DNA from: Acidisphaera sp. L21
Lineage (GTDB): Bacteria > Pseudomonadota > Alphaproteobacteria > Acetobacterales > Acetobacteraceae
NCBI RefSeq assembly: GCF_009765685.1
Contig: NZ_LMUY01000152.1
Span: forward strand, 1 to 55,461
Reading direction: 5' to 3'
Length of the DNA: 55,461 nucleotides
The notes beneath the pieces are model-generated. The model saw only the letters and a list, made by a program, of their open reading frames with translations, searched no databases and had not been told where the DNA came from. Both the position numbers and the translations under genes were made by a program. Every line of letters begins with the position of its first letter. The first letter of the stretch is position 1. Shown here one piece after another: positions 44,000-54,964 of this stretch.

Positions 44000-44212
44000 A
44001 TGGCTCGCGATATCACTCGATCTGTCTATCACGTCATTTACGACTCAGCCCGCTCCGATATGCGGGGTTGGTCGCGCCAGGCGCTAGGTGAACGTCTGGG
44101 CAAGCAGCTTGCGCGTAGGGACGGCGGCGAGGAGGTATGGGCCACCATCGACGCCATGACGGATCTTTTGGACGGCATCGCTCCGCCGGATCCGAATGGC
44201 CCCTCCATCTGA
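44000..44212 (+). CDS. Small hypothetical protein
   Basis: A 70-residue hydrophilic protein (MARDITRSVYHVIYDSARSD, then MRGWSRQALGERLGKQLARR). No known domain is visible. The next gene starts 12 bp after its stop, on the same strand, so the pair probably forms an operon. Kept because codon use and amino-acid composition look natural. Confidence 0.5.
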   Translation: MARDITRSVYHVIYDSARSDMRGWSRQALGERLGKQLARRDGGEEVWATIDAMTDLLDGIAPPDPNGPSI

Positions 44213-44224
44213 CGGCCGGACTCG

Positions 44225-44542
44225 ATGCGGTATCCAGTCACGCCGGACGGCAGGTATTTCTTGGTGCGCGGCCGATTGTGGCGCTGCACGAACCCGATGC
44301 TGGCTGCCGAACGCCGGACGTTGCTGACGTCCGAATTGATGGCTGCCCGGCGCGCCAAAGGGTCGGCCATGCGCGCAGGCGACGCAACTGCACGGGAAGC
44401 TGCTCGGCAACGCATCAACGACGCCAAGATCCAACTGGGAGAACGGGGACCGGTTTGGTGGACAGACGGTGAACCCGATTGCAATTGCCGTCTAGCACGC
44501 ACCACGCCCTACGCGGAGTGGTTCGCCGGTTTAGAGCAGTAG
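44225..44542 (+). CDS. Conserved-type hypothetical protein
   Basis: A 105-residue protein beginning MRYPVTPDGRYFLVRGRLWR and ending with LGERGPVWWTDGEPDCNCRL then ARTTPYAEWFAGLEQ. I recognise this as a small uncharacterised protein seen in alpha- and betaproteobacteria (conserved GRLWRC and GERGPVWWTDG segments), with no known role. It is the second gene behind the 70-residue protein. No further gene is evident up to 44785. Confidence 0.65.
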   Translation: MRYPVTPDGRYFLVRGRLWRCTNPMLAAERRTLLTSELMAARRAKGSAMRAGDATAREAARQRINDAKIQLGERGPVWWTDGEPDCNCRLARTTPYAEWFAGLEQ

Positions 44543-44785
44543 ATCGCGCGCTGCAGAAGCAAAGGATACTTTATGGTCTTGCGGGTAGGGAACGTCGGGA
44601 ATGCATTGCTTTCTTTATCGTTGTCGGCAAGCTCCGGCGTAAGGGACTGCTGTTTCGAAGGCATCCCGGAGACGAGAATCGCGGCCAGCGGGGTAGATAT
44701 CGCGGACAACGCGTCGCCAAATCGACTAGCAATCTTTATTGCGATACCGCAGAGGTTTAGCGTGTGGCCAAAATGCGGCGCCGTG

Positions 44786-45172
44786 TCAGGCGCGCGCCAG
44801 ATGGCCCACATGGGTGACCAAGACATCTACATCGTAAGGTTTGGCCAGGAAACGCGATAGCGCCGGTAATTCGCCTACCTTCGGACTCGCCTTGCCGGAC
44901 ACCACCAGCAATCCGATCCAGGACCAATGAAGGCAAGCGTGATGAGCCAACGTGATGCCATCCATCTCACCTGGCATGTGGACGTCGGTGCAGAGGACGG
45001 CAATATCTCGCGCGTGCTTACCAAGATGCACCAGCGCCTCGGCGGCGTGTTCGGCCTCAATGACTTCGAATCCGGCAGCCGTCAGCGCGTCGGCAGCCGT
45101 CATCCGAATGAGGGCCTCATCCTCGACGATGAGGACGAGCGCACTCGCGACAGCGGGCGATCCGTTCGGCAT
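44786..45172 (-). CDS. Single-domain response regulator
   Basis: A 128-residue CheY-like receiver. The acidic pocket is VLIVEDEALIR (about 13-23), the phosphorylated aspartate is in LCTDVHMPGEMDG (about residue 60), the switch residue region is LLVVSGKAS, and the lysine is in FLAKPYDVD (about 111). There is no output domain, so it acts through protein contacts. Stand-alone receivers of this type often pair with HWE/HisKA_2 kinases, and a broken phytochrome kinase of exactly that class is 750 bp away on the other strand. Confidence 0.88.
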   Translation of the reverse strand: MPNGSPAVASALVLIVEDEALIRMTAADALTAAGFEVIEAEHAAEALVHLGKHARDIAVLCTDVHMPGEMDGITLAHHACLHWSWIGLLVVSGKASPKVGELPALSRFLAKPYDVDVLVTHVGHLARA

Positions 45173-45244
45173 TGGGTCCTTACGTCCGAGGCGAGCACGA
45201 GTTCACGGTCCACTAAAATAGCTTCGAGCACTTGCCGCCGGGGG

Positions 45245-45535
45245 CTAGGTCGCGTGGCGAAAGTAGAAAGCATCCTTAACCAGCGCCATGCCGATCCGCT
45301 CGTAGATGCCCACGGCCTCGGGCACGGAGATGAGGAGGACCGTGACATCGGCGCCAAGCTGCCGCCGGATTTCATCCATCAGGCCTTGCCCGACGCCGGA
45401 CCCATGCAAAGAGGCGCAGACCGCGAGATCCGCCACGTAGCACGCCCAGGCGAAGTCCGTCCTGCACCTGGCGAAGCCGACCAGCGGCGCGCCGGGCACG
45501 GATAGGCGGGCGGTGACGATGAGGTTCGCCCCCTT
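45245..45535 (-). pseudogene. GNAT acetyltransferase, 5'-truncated
   Basis: The frame reads GANLIVTARLSVPGAPLVGF, then CYVADLAVCASLHGSGVGQG and ISVPEAVGIYERIGM, the C-terminal two thirds of a GNAT N-acetyltransferase. The acetyl-CoA loop (Q/R-x-x-G-x-G/A) appears as GSGVGQG. Typical family members have ~45 more N-terminal residues; here the sequence changes at about 45535. The apparent start codons (45541-45544) are by chance. It is probably inactive, although a short active variant cannot be excluded. Confidence 0.65.
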
Positions 45536-45923
45536 CGACATCATGGGCGTTCAGGCCCGGCGGCTTACCGAAGACGGCACTTACGTGAGCCTGCCGACCT
45601 TCAAGGCCGAGGGGGCATCTTGTGGCCCGCCATCCGGCTGCCGGACGAAATGCGTGCACCTCTGGCCGATGCAGTGCTAGGCTTCCTCGTGGACGAAGGT
45701 TTGGCGCGGCGAAAATTCTAGCTGCCGAAATGGCTCAATTGGAGTCCCGCGCGCCCGCTGGCGCAAATTTCGGAATACGTGACACTACGCCAAAGCATGC
45801 AGTGGTATGGTATTGTTGCGGATCGGTTTACTATGGTAGCGTCCCCTACCGCTTGCCGATGACTCGGCCGTAAGCGGCTGAGAGCAGCGTGTGCTCCCGC
45901 CCTCGTGCGAGGAGACATGGTAG
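45536..45923 (+). other. Gap with an unassigned 3' gene fragment
   Basis: On the plus strand, 45549-45720, two frames together read QARRLTEDGTYVSLPTFKAE and then GILWPAIRLPDEMRAPLADA, ending GFLVDEGLARRKF-stop. This looks like the natural C-terminus of a small protein with one frameshift. I do not recognise the family. From 45721 to the phytochrome start nothing is visible. Confidence 0.4.
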
Positions 45924-48078
45924 ATGAGCCTGACGCTGACGCCGCTTCAAGTCACCGATTGCGACCGTGAACCGATTCACGCCCCGGGGTCCATCCAGCC
46001 CCACGGCATGATGCTGGTCGCGGACCGCTCCGATCTTCGCGTTCGCCATGTTGCCGGGGACGTCGAGCGGCACCTCGGCGGGGCGGACTGGCTTGGCAAG
46101 CCACTTAGCGCGATTTTAGGCGAGACGCTGATGAGCGAAGTCGCCGTCATGCGACCGGAGCATGGTGCCGACGGGTTCATCGGGCAACTTGCCACGCCGG
46201 GCGGCGAGATGCTGGATGTCACGGCCCACTCGACATCGTCTCACCTGGTCGTCGAGTTGGAGGCCGCTTCCACCGAAGGGCTGTCCGCTTCCATGGTGAT
46301 CAACCGCCTGGCGACGGCCGCCGCGGGATTCGAGCGGGCAGCATCCCTTCCCGCCTTATGCGACCGAGCCGCAATCGAGTTCAGGCGCCTGACCGGGTTC
46401 GACCGGGTGATGATTTACCACCTCCTGGACGAGACCGCGGGCAAGGTGCTCGCCGAGGACCGTCGCGACGACATGCGTGCCTTTGCCAATCACCACTTTC
46501 CCGCTTCGGACATTCCCGCCCAGGCGCGTGCGCTTTACCTGCGTAATGTCGTGCGGGTCATTCCGGATGCCACCTACCAGCCCGTGCTGTTGAGACCGAC
46601 CTGGCCCGGCGGGGACGACCTGGACATGAGCGACTGCCATCTCCGCAGCGTCTCGCCGGTGCATCTCGTCTACCTGCAGAACATGGGCGTCGTCGCGTCG
46701 GCATCGTTCTCGATCGTCAAAGACGGCCTGCTTTTGGGGACTTGTCGCCTGTCATAACGAAACACCCAAGCTGCTCACCTATGACGTCCGAACGGCTTGC
46801 CGGTCGCTGGCGGGCAGCCTCGGGCGCTGGATCAAGGCGAAGGAGGAGGCGGAAGGCCTTCGGCAGAGGCTTCGATTGCGGGGGTTCGAAGACGATACCG
46901 TAGCCCTCCTGTCTCGCGAGGGATCGTTGGACAAAGCTCTGGCCAACCACCTGGCAGAGATTTGCCGGATGATGGGGGGGGCTGGCATCGCGGTGCTACG
47001 CGGGCGCGAATTGGTCGTGCACGGCAAATGTCCACCCGAGGCTGACATTCTCGCCCTGGCTGAGTGGCTGGCCGCTCGCAGTCTCGAACCAGTCTATTCG
47101 ACGGCTTGTCTGTCGGCTGTCTACGCCCCGGCCACCGAGTTTCGGACGACGGCGAGTGGCGTGTTGGCTCTAACCCTTTCGGCGGAAGAGCCGTGGCTGT
47201 TGGTGTGGTTCCGCCCCGAGCAATTGGAAGTCATCAAATGGGCTGGACATCCGCACCAGCCGACCGAAGCCGAGCCGAAGCCCCTAAGTCCCCGCGCCTC
47301 CTTCGATGCGTGGTCCGAGACCGTCCACGGCAGGTCTCAGGATTGGTCCCCGTCAAAGGTGGCGGCCGCCACGCGCTTGCGAGCGGCACTGCTGGAAGTC
47401 CAACAGGCACGACGCATGCGCGATCTGAACCACCAACTGACGGCGATCCTGAGGGACAAGGATATCTTGCTGACACAAAAGGAATTCCTCATTACGGAGG
47501 TCAATCACCGAACGCAAAACTCGCTGCAACTTGTCAGCAGCTTCCTGTCCGTCCAAGCACGCGGATCGGACAACCCCCAATTGACGGGAGCGCTGGATGA
47601 AGCTCGGCGGCGCCTCACCGCCGTCGCGTTGGTGCACCGGAGGCTTTACCGAGGCGACCAAGTCGACGTCGTGGATCTCGCCCGCTACATCGAAGAACTC
47701 TGCGAGGACACGTTTTCCTTCATGGGAGCCGATTGGAAACGGCATCTGACGCTGGCGCTCACTCCGATCCGGGTGTCCGCCGATCAGGCAATACCTCTCG
47801 GTCTGATCCTCACCGAACTCCTCATCAACGCCAACAAATATGCTTACGCGGGGGCCGCCGGGCCGATCGAAGTCAGCCTGACCGAGGACCGCACCCATGT
47901 CCACCTAGCCGTGGCCGACCGCGGGCCTGGCATGCTGACGAAGGCGGAAGGCTTCGGGTCACGGATCATGTCGGCCCTTGTCAAGCAACTCGGTGGGACG
48001 CTCACGGACGAGAACACCTCGCCCGGCCTGCGGGTCGTACTCGCCGTGCCCATTCGGACCATGACATCGGTCATGTGA
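45924..48078 (+). pseudogene. bphP: Bacteriophytochrome HWE-type histidine kinase, split by one frameshift
   Basis: Two abutting frames make one ~717-residue phytochrome. Frame one (45924-46757) has the PAS domain with biliverdin-binding Cys13 (VTDCDREPIHAPGSIQPHG) and the GAF domain (FDRVMIYHLLDE, HHFPASDIPAQAR, SVSPVHLVYLQNMG). The frame is lost at CTGCTTTTGGGG (about 46735); one base fewer gives the expected FWGLVACHNETPKLL. Frame two continues through the PHY domain to an HWE/HisKA_2 kinase (EFLITEVNHRTQNSLQ, the phosphorylated His) and ATPase (LILTELLINANKYAY). It would sense red/far-red light and phosphorylate a response regulator. Either a real mutation, a phase-variable run, or a sequencing error in T4G4. 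Confidence 0.88.
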
Positions 48079-48150
48079 GGAATGGCGGTCGAAGGGAGGC
48101 AAATGCCAGGCTGCCATCGGCGTGACCCGATTGCTTTTGGAAGTTCCGCG

Positions 48151-48624
48151 CTACGCGTCGGCTAAAGTGCAATTACTTGGCGAAACGCCCGTTCGGCTCC
48201 TGATTGTCCAAAGAGGAAGATTCGGCAACCTAGCGAGCGGCGCATCCTCGACATAGTTGGGGACGGCCAAGGTTTGAGTTCGAACGGGTTTCTCCGGGCG
48301 CCTGGGTGTTCCGCCCCGAAGTGACTTCACCGCAGGACCGGCTGCAAGCTTTGCCGCAATCTCAGGTTCTGCTGTAGCGTGGCTCGGAGCTAACATGGGT
48401 AGATCGGCAAGTCGCCTCTGGCTGCCCGCAATGGCGGCCGCCGTTTCATCGGAAACGGCCCGCCAAAAGCTCGTGCCCGCGATGTCCTGTCTTTCAACAC
48501 AATCGGCGACTTTGATAAGTGCTTCGGCCAAAGCGCCACAACGATGCTTGACTATCAAATGCGCCGCGTGAGCGACCGCGCCAAATTTCCGAGATGATTG
48601 AGGCCCGTCATGAAGACCTCCCAA
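48151..48624 (-). CDS. Hypothetical protein
   Basis: A 157-residue frame. Its middle (IVKHRCGALAEALIKVADCV, then SFWRAVSDETAAAIAG) is helical and resembles small alphaproteobacterial proteins of unknown function that often accompany sensory genes. The two ends are less convincing. No domain is recognised and no ribosome site stands out. It could be a real gene or a chance frame; I lean slightly to real. Confidence 0.4.
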   Translation of the reverse strand: MGGLHDGPQSSRKFGAVAHAAHLIVKHRCGALAEALIKVADCVERQDIAGTSFWRAVSDETAAAIAGSQRRLADLPMLAPSHATAEPEIAAKLAAGPAVKSLRGGTPRRPEKPVRTQTLAVPNYVEDAPLARLPNLPLWTIRSRTGVSPSNCTLADA

Positions 48625-49281
48625 TGTAAATGACTAAATACGCGGCTGTTACGAGGTTTTACCTAGCGCATACATTTGCAATATACCTCAACCAACCTCC
48701 CGTGATACTGGTGGGGAATGACGCGTCGCGTCTTCACGGCTTGGACCTCCGGTCGGCGCCTGATGAGGAAGAACGTCTGCGGCTCTAATGAACATCGTTG
48801 GATGAGTGGCAGCCGAGCCTCCGAATCAACCGGAAGCGAGCGACGGTCTTCGGTCGTCGACTTTAGCAGAATTGCCGTGATCGAAGTCGTCCGGCTATGT
48901 CGATGGTCACATCGCTCCCGGTAGCTTATTCGCCGCCTTCCGCTGGCCGTAGCGGTCCACCAGGTAGTCCATCCGGTCTCGAAGGAGTCACGTTAGCCGA
49001 AGCAAGCCCACGCTTGGCCGGGTTGGAAGCTTGCGGCAGATCGGCGCGCAGGGCTGGCATCGCGTCTGTCATCGCATACATCCGCAAGCGGAGCCGAGCA
49101 GGGAGAGCCACAGAACGAGCGCCAACAACACGACCAGGAGCACCGGCGACGTTATGGCCAAGGCGACCCGCATTAATGGCCCCAAGAGGTCTGGATGCCC
49201 TTGGCGGACAGCTTGTGCAGCCACAGCAGCGTGGCCGACGAACCACTGGGCGCGAACGAGTCGCGGGACCTGCACCCGCCC
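48625..49281. other. Gene-free stretch
   Basis: About 650 bp with only short overlapping frames of poor quality on both strands. A minus-strand frame (49069-49300) contains one hydrophobic segment, but its N-terminus is formed by the LysR-site repeat, so I do not call it. No repeat or RNA gene was seen. Confidence 0.4.
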
Positions 49282-50399
<1,118 letters not shown>

Positions 50400-50471
50400 C
50401 CGGTCCGAATGGGTCCGCGTGTCCCAGCACGCGGGCCGACCCTTTTCCGACGGCGGACGGAGGCCAAAGAT

Positions 50472-51716
50472 ATGACAACCGAAACTCTCCGCGCGGGAGC
50501 GACTGCCGCATCGGCCGCGCATCATGGCATTCGCGTGCTCGCCATCCTGAGCGCCCTGATGGGATTCGCTTCGATCTCGACCGACTTCTACCTTCCAGCC
50601 ATGCCAACGATGGCTGCCGCGCTCCATACGGACGCTGGAACTATTGGACTGACGATCTCGGGTTATCTCGTTGGGTTCAGCGCAGGCCAGTTGCTCTGGG
50701 GACCAGTCAGCGACCGCTACGGCAGGCGTGCGCCGATCTGGGTTGGGCTGCTCCTCTTCGTCATCGGCTCCGTCGGATGCGCGCTGTCCGGCAGCGCTTG
50801 GACCATGATTTGGTGGCGAGTCGTCCAGGCGGGTGGCGCGTCCGCAGGCGTGGTGCTGTCCAGAGCGATGGTGCGAGACCTCTACGTCGGCAACAGCGCG
50901 GCGAAGATGCTGTCCACACTGATCACGGTGATGGCCATTGCACCCCTACTCGGACCCATCCTGGGCGCCCACATAATGGCGCTGGCGGGTTGGCGGGCAA
51001 TCTTCTGGACCCTAGTCGGCGTCGGCCTGCTGACGCTCGTCTCTTTGGTCTACCTCCCCGAGACATTGCCTGCGGCGCGACGCAACACGGAGCCGCTGAC
51101 GGGTGCGTTGGTCCGCTACGCAAACCTTCTACGAAATCGGTCGCTGCTCGGCTATGCCGGAGCCAGAGGATTGTTCTACGGGGCGATGTTTGCCTATGTC
51201 GCGGGAACACCGTTCGCTTACATCACCTTCCATCACGTCCCGGCCCAACTCTACGGTCTGCTTTTCGGGGCCGGGATCGTGGGCATCATGGCCACCAACA
51301 CGCTCAATGGCCGCCTCGTCATGCGGTTCGGCGGCGACTGGCTGATGGTTCGGGGGACTGCTGCTGCGGCACTCTTCGGTTCGGCCGCAGCGGTCGCCGC
51401 CTGGACCGGCTGGGGCGGGCTGGCAGGCTTGGCAGTGCCACTCTTCCTGTTCGTATCCACGACCGGCTTCATCGTCGCGAACTCCATCGCTGGAGCTATG
51501 GCCGGTTTTCCCGAGCGGGCGGGTGCCGTGTCGGCGTTGGTGGGCGCCATGCAATACGGCAGCGGCATGGTTTGCTCGGCGCTGGTCGCCGCCTTCGTTG
51601 ACGGAACCCCGCGGTCTCTGGGTTTGGTCGTGGCGCTCGCCGCCCTCGGCAGCTTCCTGTGCGCTTGGCTGCTGGTGCCGTCTCATTCCCGGATCACCGC
51701 CGGGCACCAACGGTGA
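50472..51716 (+). CDS. Bcr/CflA-type MFS drug-resistance exporter
   Basis: A 414-residue MFS protein with about 12 hydrophobic segments. STDFYLPAMPTMAAAL (about 36-51) is the Bcr/CflA family signature, and WGPVSDRYGRRAPI is the loop 2-3 motif. Proteins of this kind expel drugs, chloramphenicol-type compounds or amino-acid products by proton antiport. ATG 50472 has GGAGG about 10 bp upstream. It probably shares a transcript with the preceding aldo/keto reductase. It ends 27 bp before the convergent SDR gene. Confidence 0.9.
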   Translation: MTTETLRAGATAASAAHHGIRVLAILSALMGFASISTDFYLPAMPTMAAALHTDAGTIGLTISGYLVGFSAGQLLWGPVSDRYGRRAPIWVGLLLFVIGSVGCALSGSAWTMIWWRVVQAGGASAGVVLSRAMVRDLYVGNSAAKMLSTLITVMAIAPLLGPILGAHIMALAGWRAIFWTLVGVGLLTLVSLVYLPETLPAARRNTEPLTGALVRYANLLRNRSLLGYAGARGLFYGAMFAYVAGTPFAYITFHHVPAQLYGLLFGAGIVGIMATNTLNGRLVMRFGGDWLMVRGTAAAALFGSAAAVAAWTGWGGLAGLAVPLFLFVSTTGFIVANSIAGAMAGFPERAGAVSALVGAMQYGSGMVCSALVAAFVDGTPRSLGLVVALAALGSFLCAWLLVPSHSRITAGHQR

Positions 51717-51743
51717 CCACGCCTCCGCAACCGCGACCCGCCG

Positions 51744-52550
51744 TCAGTCCACCGAGGCGGTGAACCCACCATCCACCGTCATGACGATCCCGTTCACGTA
51801 GTCGGATTCCCGGGACGCGAGGAAGATTGCCGGTCCGGTCCGGTCCGCGTGATCGCCCCTGCGCCGAAGGGGAATGGCCGCGAGCTTGCGCCGCGTTTCC
51901 TCCGGCGTCGCGGGAGCGCTCTTGGCCATCGGCGTCTCGATGAAACCCGGCGCGATGGCGTTTGCGTAAATCCCATGCGGCCCCAATTCCACCGCCGCCG
52001 TCTGCATGAGCGAGATGATACCCGCCTTGGACGCACCGTATGCCCCGCGGTTGACCCGAGCCTGGGCGCCCAAGATGGACGTGACGTTGACGATTTTGCC
52101 GTGCCCTCGTTCGACCATGACACGAGCGGCCGCCCGCAAGCACAGGAACTGACCGCGCAGGTTCACAGCGAGGATGCGATCCCATTGCTCGACTGTAGTG
52201 TCCAGCAATGATGCTGGGATGGTAATACCGGCCCCGTTGAACAACACGTCCACCGTGCCGAACGCCGCGAGCGTGGCGGCCACCATGGCATCGACTTCCA
52301 CAGCGTCGGACACGTCGGTTCGGACCGCCAGCCCTCGGCGACCTACCGCTTCGAGGCGGCGCACCGTGTCATTCGCCCCTTCCAGGTCGTTGTCCACGAC
52401 AACCACCTGGGCGCCCTCCCGAGCATATGCCAGGCAAACACCGCGTCCGATGCCGGAACCGCCGCCCGTCACTATGGCGACTTTATCTTCGAGTCTCGTG
52501 GGTTCGGTCCTGTATCCGGGTGGCTTCAATCCTGGTGGGCAGGACGTCAT
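51744..52550 (-). CDS. SDR-family oxidoreductase
   Basis: A 268-residue classical SDR: TGGGSGIGRGVCLAYA (about 28-43), NGAG (about 107), IVNVTSILGA (Ser) and YGASK (Tyr/Lys, about 172-176), and C-terminal FLASRESDYVNGIVMTVDGG. ATG 52550 overlaps the stop of the upstream aldo/keto reductase as ATGA; the frame is open further upstream but only inside that gene. The AKR-SDR pair is thus one operon, probably acting on consecutive carbonyl/alcohol steps of one compound. All catalytic residues are present. Confidence 0.9.
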   Translation of the reverse strand: MTSCPPGLKPPGYRTEPTRLEDKVAIVTGGGSGIGRGVCLAYAREGAQVVVVDNDLEGANDTVRRLEAVGRRGLAVRTDVSDAVEVDAMVAATLAAFGTVDVLFNGAGITIPASLLDTTVEQWDRILAVNLRGQFLCLRAAARVMVERGHGKIVNVTSILGAQARVNRGAYGASKAGIISLMQTAAVELGPHGIYANAIAPGFIETPMAKSAPATPEETRRKLAAIPLRRRGDHADRTGPAIFLASRESDYVNGIVMTVDGGFTASVD

Positions 52551-53419
52551 TCGGCGTCTTCCGCCTTGTAGACGTCCACGGTCAGCCGAGGCAGTGCCGC
52601 GAGGTCGATCGACGGCTCCCACTCGTCGGCGATGCGGGCATTGCGGTCCACCTCGTGCGGCCAACGCATGCCGACCAATGCCGAATGCACGCGCGAGTCG
52701 GAGAGCACGAACTTCAAAGCAACCTCGTATAGGTCGCGGGCATCTTGCCATTCCGGCGCCAGATACTGCGCCGCTCGCTGGAACACGCCCGACGTCATCG
52801 TCCGCATCGTCACGACGCCCGCGTTCGCTTTGGCGGCTTCAACCAGAAAGTGCCGGGAAGCCGACTGGTAGATGATGTTGTAGGCGATCTGGAACACGTC
52901 GAACTCGCCCTGCGCCAAGAAGGGCAAGACCGTCCACGGCTCTTCGGTGGTGATGCCGATGAAACCAATCTTGCCTTGCTCCTTCAGCTTGCGGAGGGCG
53001 TCCAGTGGTCCGCCGTTCACGATGTGCTCGTAATCGGCCGCGGTGTACATTCGGCCATGGACTTGCAGGACATCGATGCGGTCCGTCTGCAAGCGCTTGA
53101 GGCTCTCGTGGACGCTGTCCAGCACGCCCTGCCGGTCCTTCTCGAACCACACTTTCGACGCGAGCACGCACTCATCTCGCCGTGTGCGCATGACCTCGCC
53201 CACCAGAGACTCGCTGTTGCCGTTGCCGTAAAGCGGGGCGGTGTCGATGTAGGTGACTCCGGCGTCGAGCGCATGGTTAAGCGTGGCGATTGCCGTTTTG
53301 CGGCCCTCGCTCGACCAAGGATCCCAACCATTCGCCTTGTTCACGTAGCCGAACGAAGCGCCTCCCAGCGCCACTGCCGAGACCTGCAGGCCCGTGCGGC
53401 CCAATGCCCTCGTCTTCAT
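52547..53419 (-). CDS. Aldo/keto reductase
   Basis: A 290-residue aldo/keto reductase. MKTRALGRTGLQVSAVALGG is the standard start (ATG 53419), with Asp and Tyr in YIDTAPLYGNGN, Lys in LASKVWFE and His in LQVHGRMY. The family resembles AKRs acting on sugars or aromatic aldehydes; the substrate is unknown. It is the first gene of an operon with the SDR and is divergent from a LysR regulator whose start overlaps a 31-bp repeated site. That geometry implies LysR control. Confidence 0.9.
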   Translation of the reverse strand: MKTRALGRTGLQVSAVALGGASFGYVNKANGWDPWSSEGRKTAIATLNHALDAGVTYIDTAPLYGNGNSESLVGEVMRTRRDECVLASKVWFEKDRQGVLDSVHESLKRLQTDRIDVLQVHGRMYTAADYEHIVNGGPLDALRKLKEQGKIGFIGITTEEPWTVLPFLAQGEFDVFQIAYNIIYQSASRHFLVEAAKANAGVVTMRTMTSGVFQRAAQYLAPEWQDARDLYEVALKFVLSDSRVHSALVGMRWPHEVDRNARIADEWEPSIDLAALPRLTVDVYKAEDAE

Positions 53420-53485
53420 GTCCGATCCCCAGCTTTGCAGAACAGAGTCTACGAGTGGTCGCCTTCCGCCATTAGATGCTACAAT

Positions 53486-53516
53486 CGGCATGAAGCTATA
53501 TCCGGGGTTCATCAAT
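53486..53516. promoter_or_regulatory. 31-bp regulatory site (copy 2) between AKR and LysR
   Basis: Second copy of the site at 49282-49312, in opposite orientation and 29/31 identical. It covers the two first bases of the LysR start codon and lies 67 bp upstream of the AKR start. Binding here would both autoregulate lysR and control the AKR-SDR operon. Confidence 0.65.
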
Positions 53517-54408
53517 GCGTCGCGAGGAGCTAATCGACTTGAACGCCTTCCTCGTCGTCGCCGAAGAGGAGAGCTTCACGAAGGCGGCAGCCAAGCTGGG
53601 AACGTCGCAGTCGGCCTTGAGCTACACGCTCAGGCGGCTGGAGACGCGCCTGGGCGTTCGGCTGCTGACCCGGACTACCCGCCGGGTTTCCCCAACCGAG
53701 GCGGGCGAGCGGCTCATGAAGACGCTCGGACCGGCCTTGGAGGACATCGCGGCGGAATTGGCATCCATCGGCGGCCTGCGCGACAAACCAGGCGGCACGA
53801 TCCGCATCACCACCTCCGAACACGCGGCGAACACCGTGCTATGGCCGGTGCTGGAAAGGCTGCTGCCGGAGTATCCGGACGTGCACGTCGAACTCGGGAT
53901 CGATTCCGGGCTGACCGACATCGTGGCGGAGCGATACGACGCCGGTGTCCGCCTTGGCGAATCCGTCGCCAAAGACATGGTGGCAGTGCGCATTGGCCCC
54001 GACCTGAGGATGGCGGTCGTAGGATCTCCCGCTTACTTCGCGGAGCGGAAGAAGCCCAAAACGCCTCAAGACTTGGCCGATCACCAGTGCATCAACCTGC
54101 GCCTGTCGACCGCCGGTGGCCTGTATGCCTGGGAACTGGAGAAGAACGGCCGTGCGTTGAAGGTCCGGGTGGAGGGGCAGTTGGCATTCAACAACGCGAA
54201 CCAAATTGTTCGCGCCGCTACTGCCGGGTTCGGGTTGGGCTGCGTCCTGGATGACCACGTGGAGGAGGCGGTGCAAGACGGGCGTTTGGTGCGGGTGCTG
54301 CAGGACTGGTGCCCGCCATTCGCGGGCTACCATCTTTACTATCCCAACCGCCGCCAGCCCTCGGCGGCCTTCGCCCTGATGGTGGATGCACTCCGCTATC
54401 GTTCGTGA
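53515..54408 (+). CDS. LysR-family transcriptional regulator
   Basis: A 297-residue intact LysR protein (MRREELIDLNAFLVVAEEES, HTH AAAKLGTSQSALSYTLRRLE, then LGVRLLTRTTRRVSPTEAGE, complete effector domain). It is the common regulator type found beside AKR/SDR genes that respond to aldehydes or quinones. GGGG 8 bp before ATG 53515 may serve as ribosome site; the start codon lies inside the 31-bp site. The product probably binds both copies of that site and so links the two AKR loci 4 kb apart. Confidence 0.9.
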   Translation: MRREELIDLNAFLVVAEEESFTKAAAKLGTSQSALSYTLRRLETRLGVRLLTRTTRRVSPTEAGERLMKTLGPALEDIAAELASIGGLRDKPGGTIRITTSEHAANTVLWPVLERLLPEYPDVHVELGIDSGLTDIVAERYDAGVRLGESVAKDMVAVRIGPDLRMAVVGSPAYFAERKKPKTPQDLADHQCINLRLSTAGGLYAWELEKNGRALKVRVEGQLAFNNANQIVRAATAGFGLGCVLDDHVEEAVQDGRLVRVLQDWCPPFAGYHLYYPNRRQPSAAFALMVDALRYRS

Positions 54409-54444
54409 CCGTCGGCCAGGCCGAAACGCTACCTCACTGCATCC

Positions 54445-54962
54445 CGAACAAAGACGCCTCGGACCGCCGTTTTCGCGTGCTCCAGTTCGTGTCCTCGTCG
54501 CTGCTGAGCTTGGCGCACGGCGGCAACGACGCCCAAATAACCATGGGCATCATCACCGTGCTGCTCTACTCGCAGCACATGCTGGACGGCCCGATCCACG
54601 TGCCGCTTTGGGTCGTGCTGAGTTGCCAGAGCGCCATGGCGTTGGGCACGTTGAGCGGCGGCTGGCGCATCGTGAAAACCGTCGGCTCCAAAATCACCCA
54701 CTTGACGCCGATGCAGGGATTCTGCGCCGAGACGGGTGGTGCCGTTGCACTGTTCGGCGCGACCTGGCTGGGCATCCCCGTCTCGACCACCCATACCATC
54801 ACCGGTTCGATCGTCGGCGTCGGAGCCGCTCGCCGCCCCAGCGCAGTGCGGTGGGGCATTGCGCGCGGCATCGTCGTCGCGTGGGGCATTACCCTGCCAG
54901 CCTCCGCCGCCGTCGCCGCCATTTGCTACTGGATCGTGGAAGCCGTAGCGCGCTGGACCTAG
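54445..54962 (+). pseudogene. PiT-family phosphate transporter, 3' fragment
   Basis: The frame DRRFRVLQFVSSSLLSLAHG, then GNDAQITMGIITVLLYSQHM, TPMQGFCAETGGAVALFGAT and GIPVSTTHTITGSIVGVGAA is the C-terminal half (~170 residues) of a PiT phosphate transporter of the 'HGGNDAQ' type. It differs from the PitA-like stump at 33.9 kb. The N-terminal half is missing, and unrelated sequence joins it just after the LysR stop. No start codon belongs to it. Half a PiT protein cannot transport. Confidence 0.8.
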
Positions 54963-54964
54963 AG

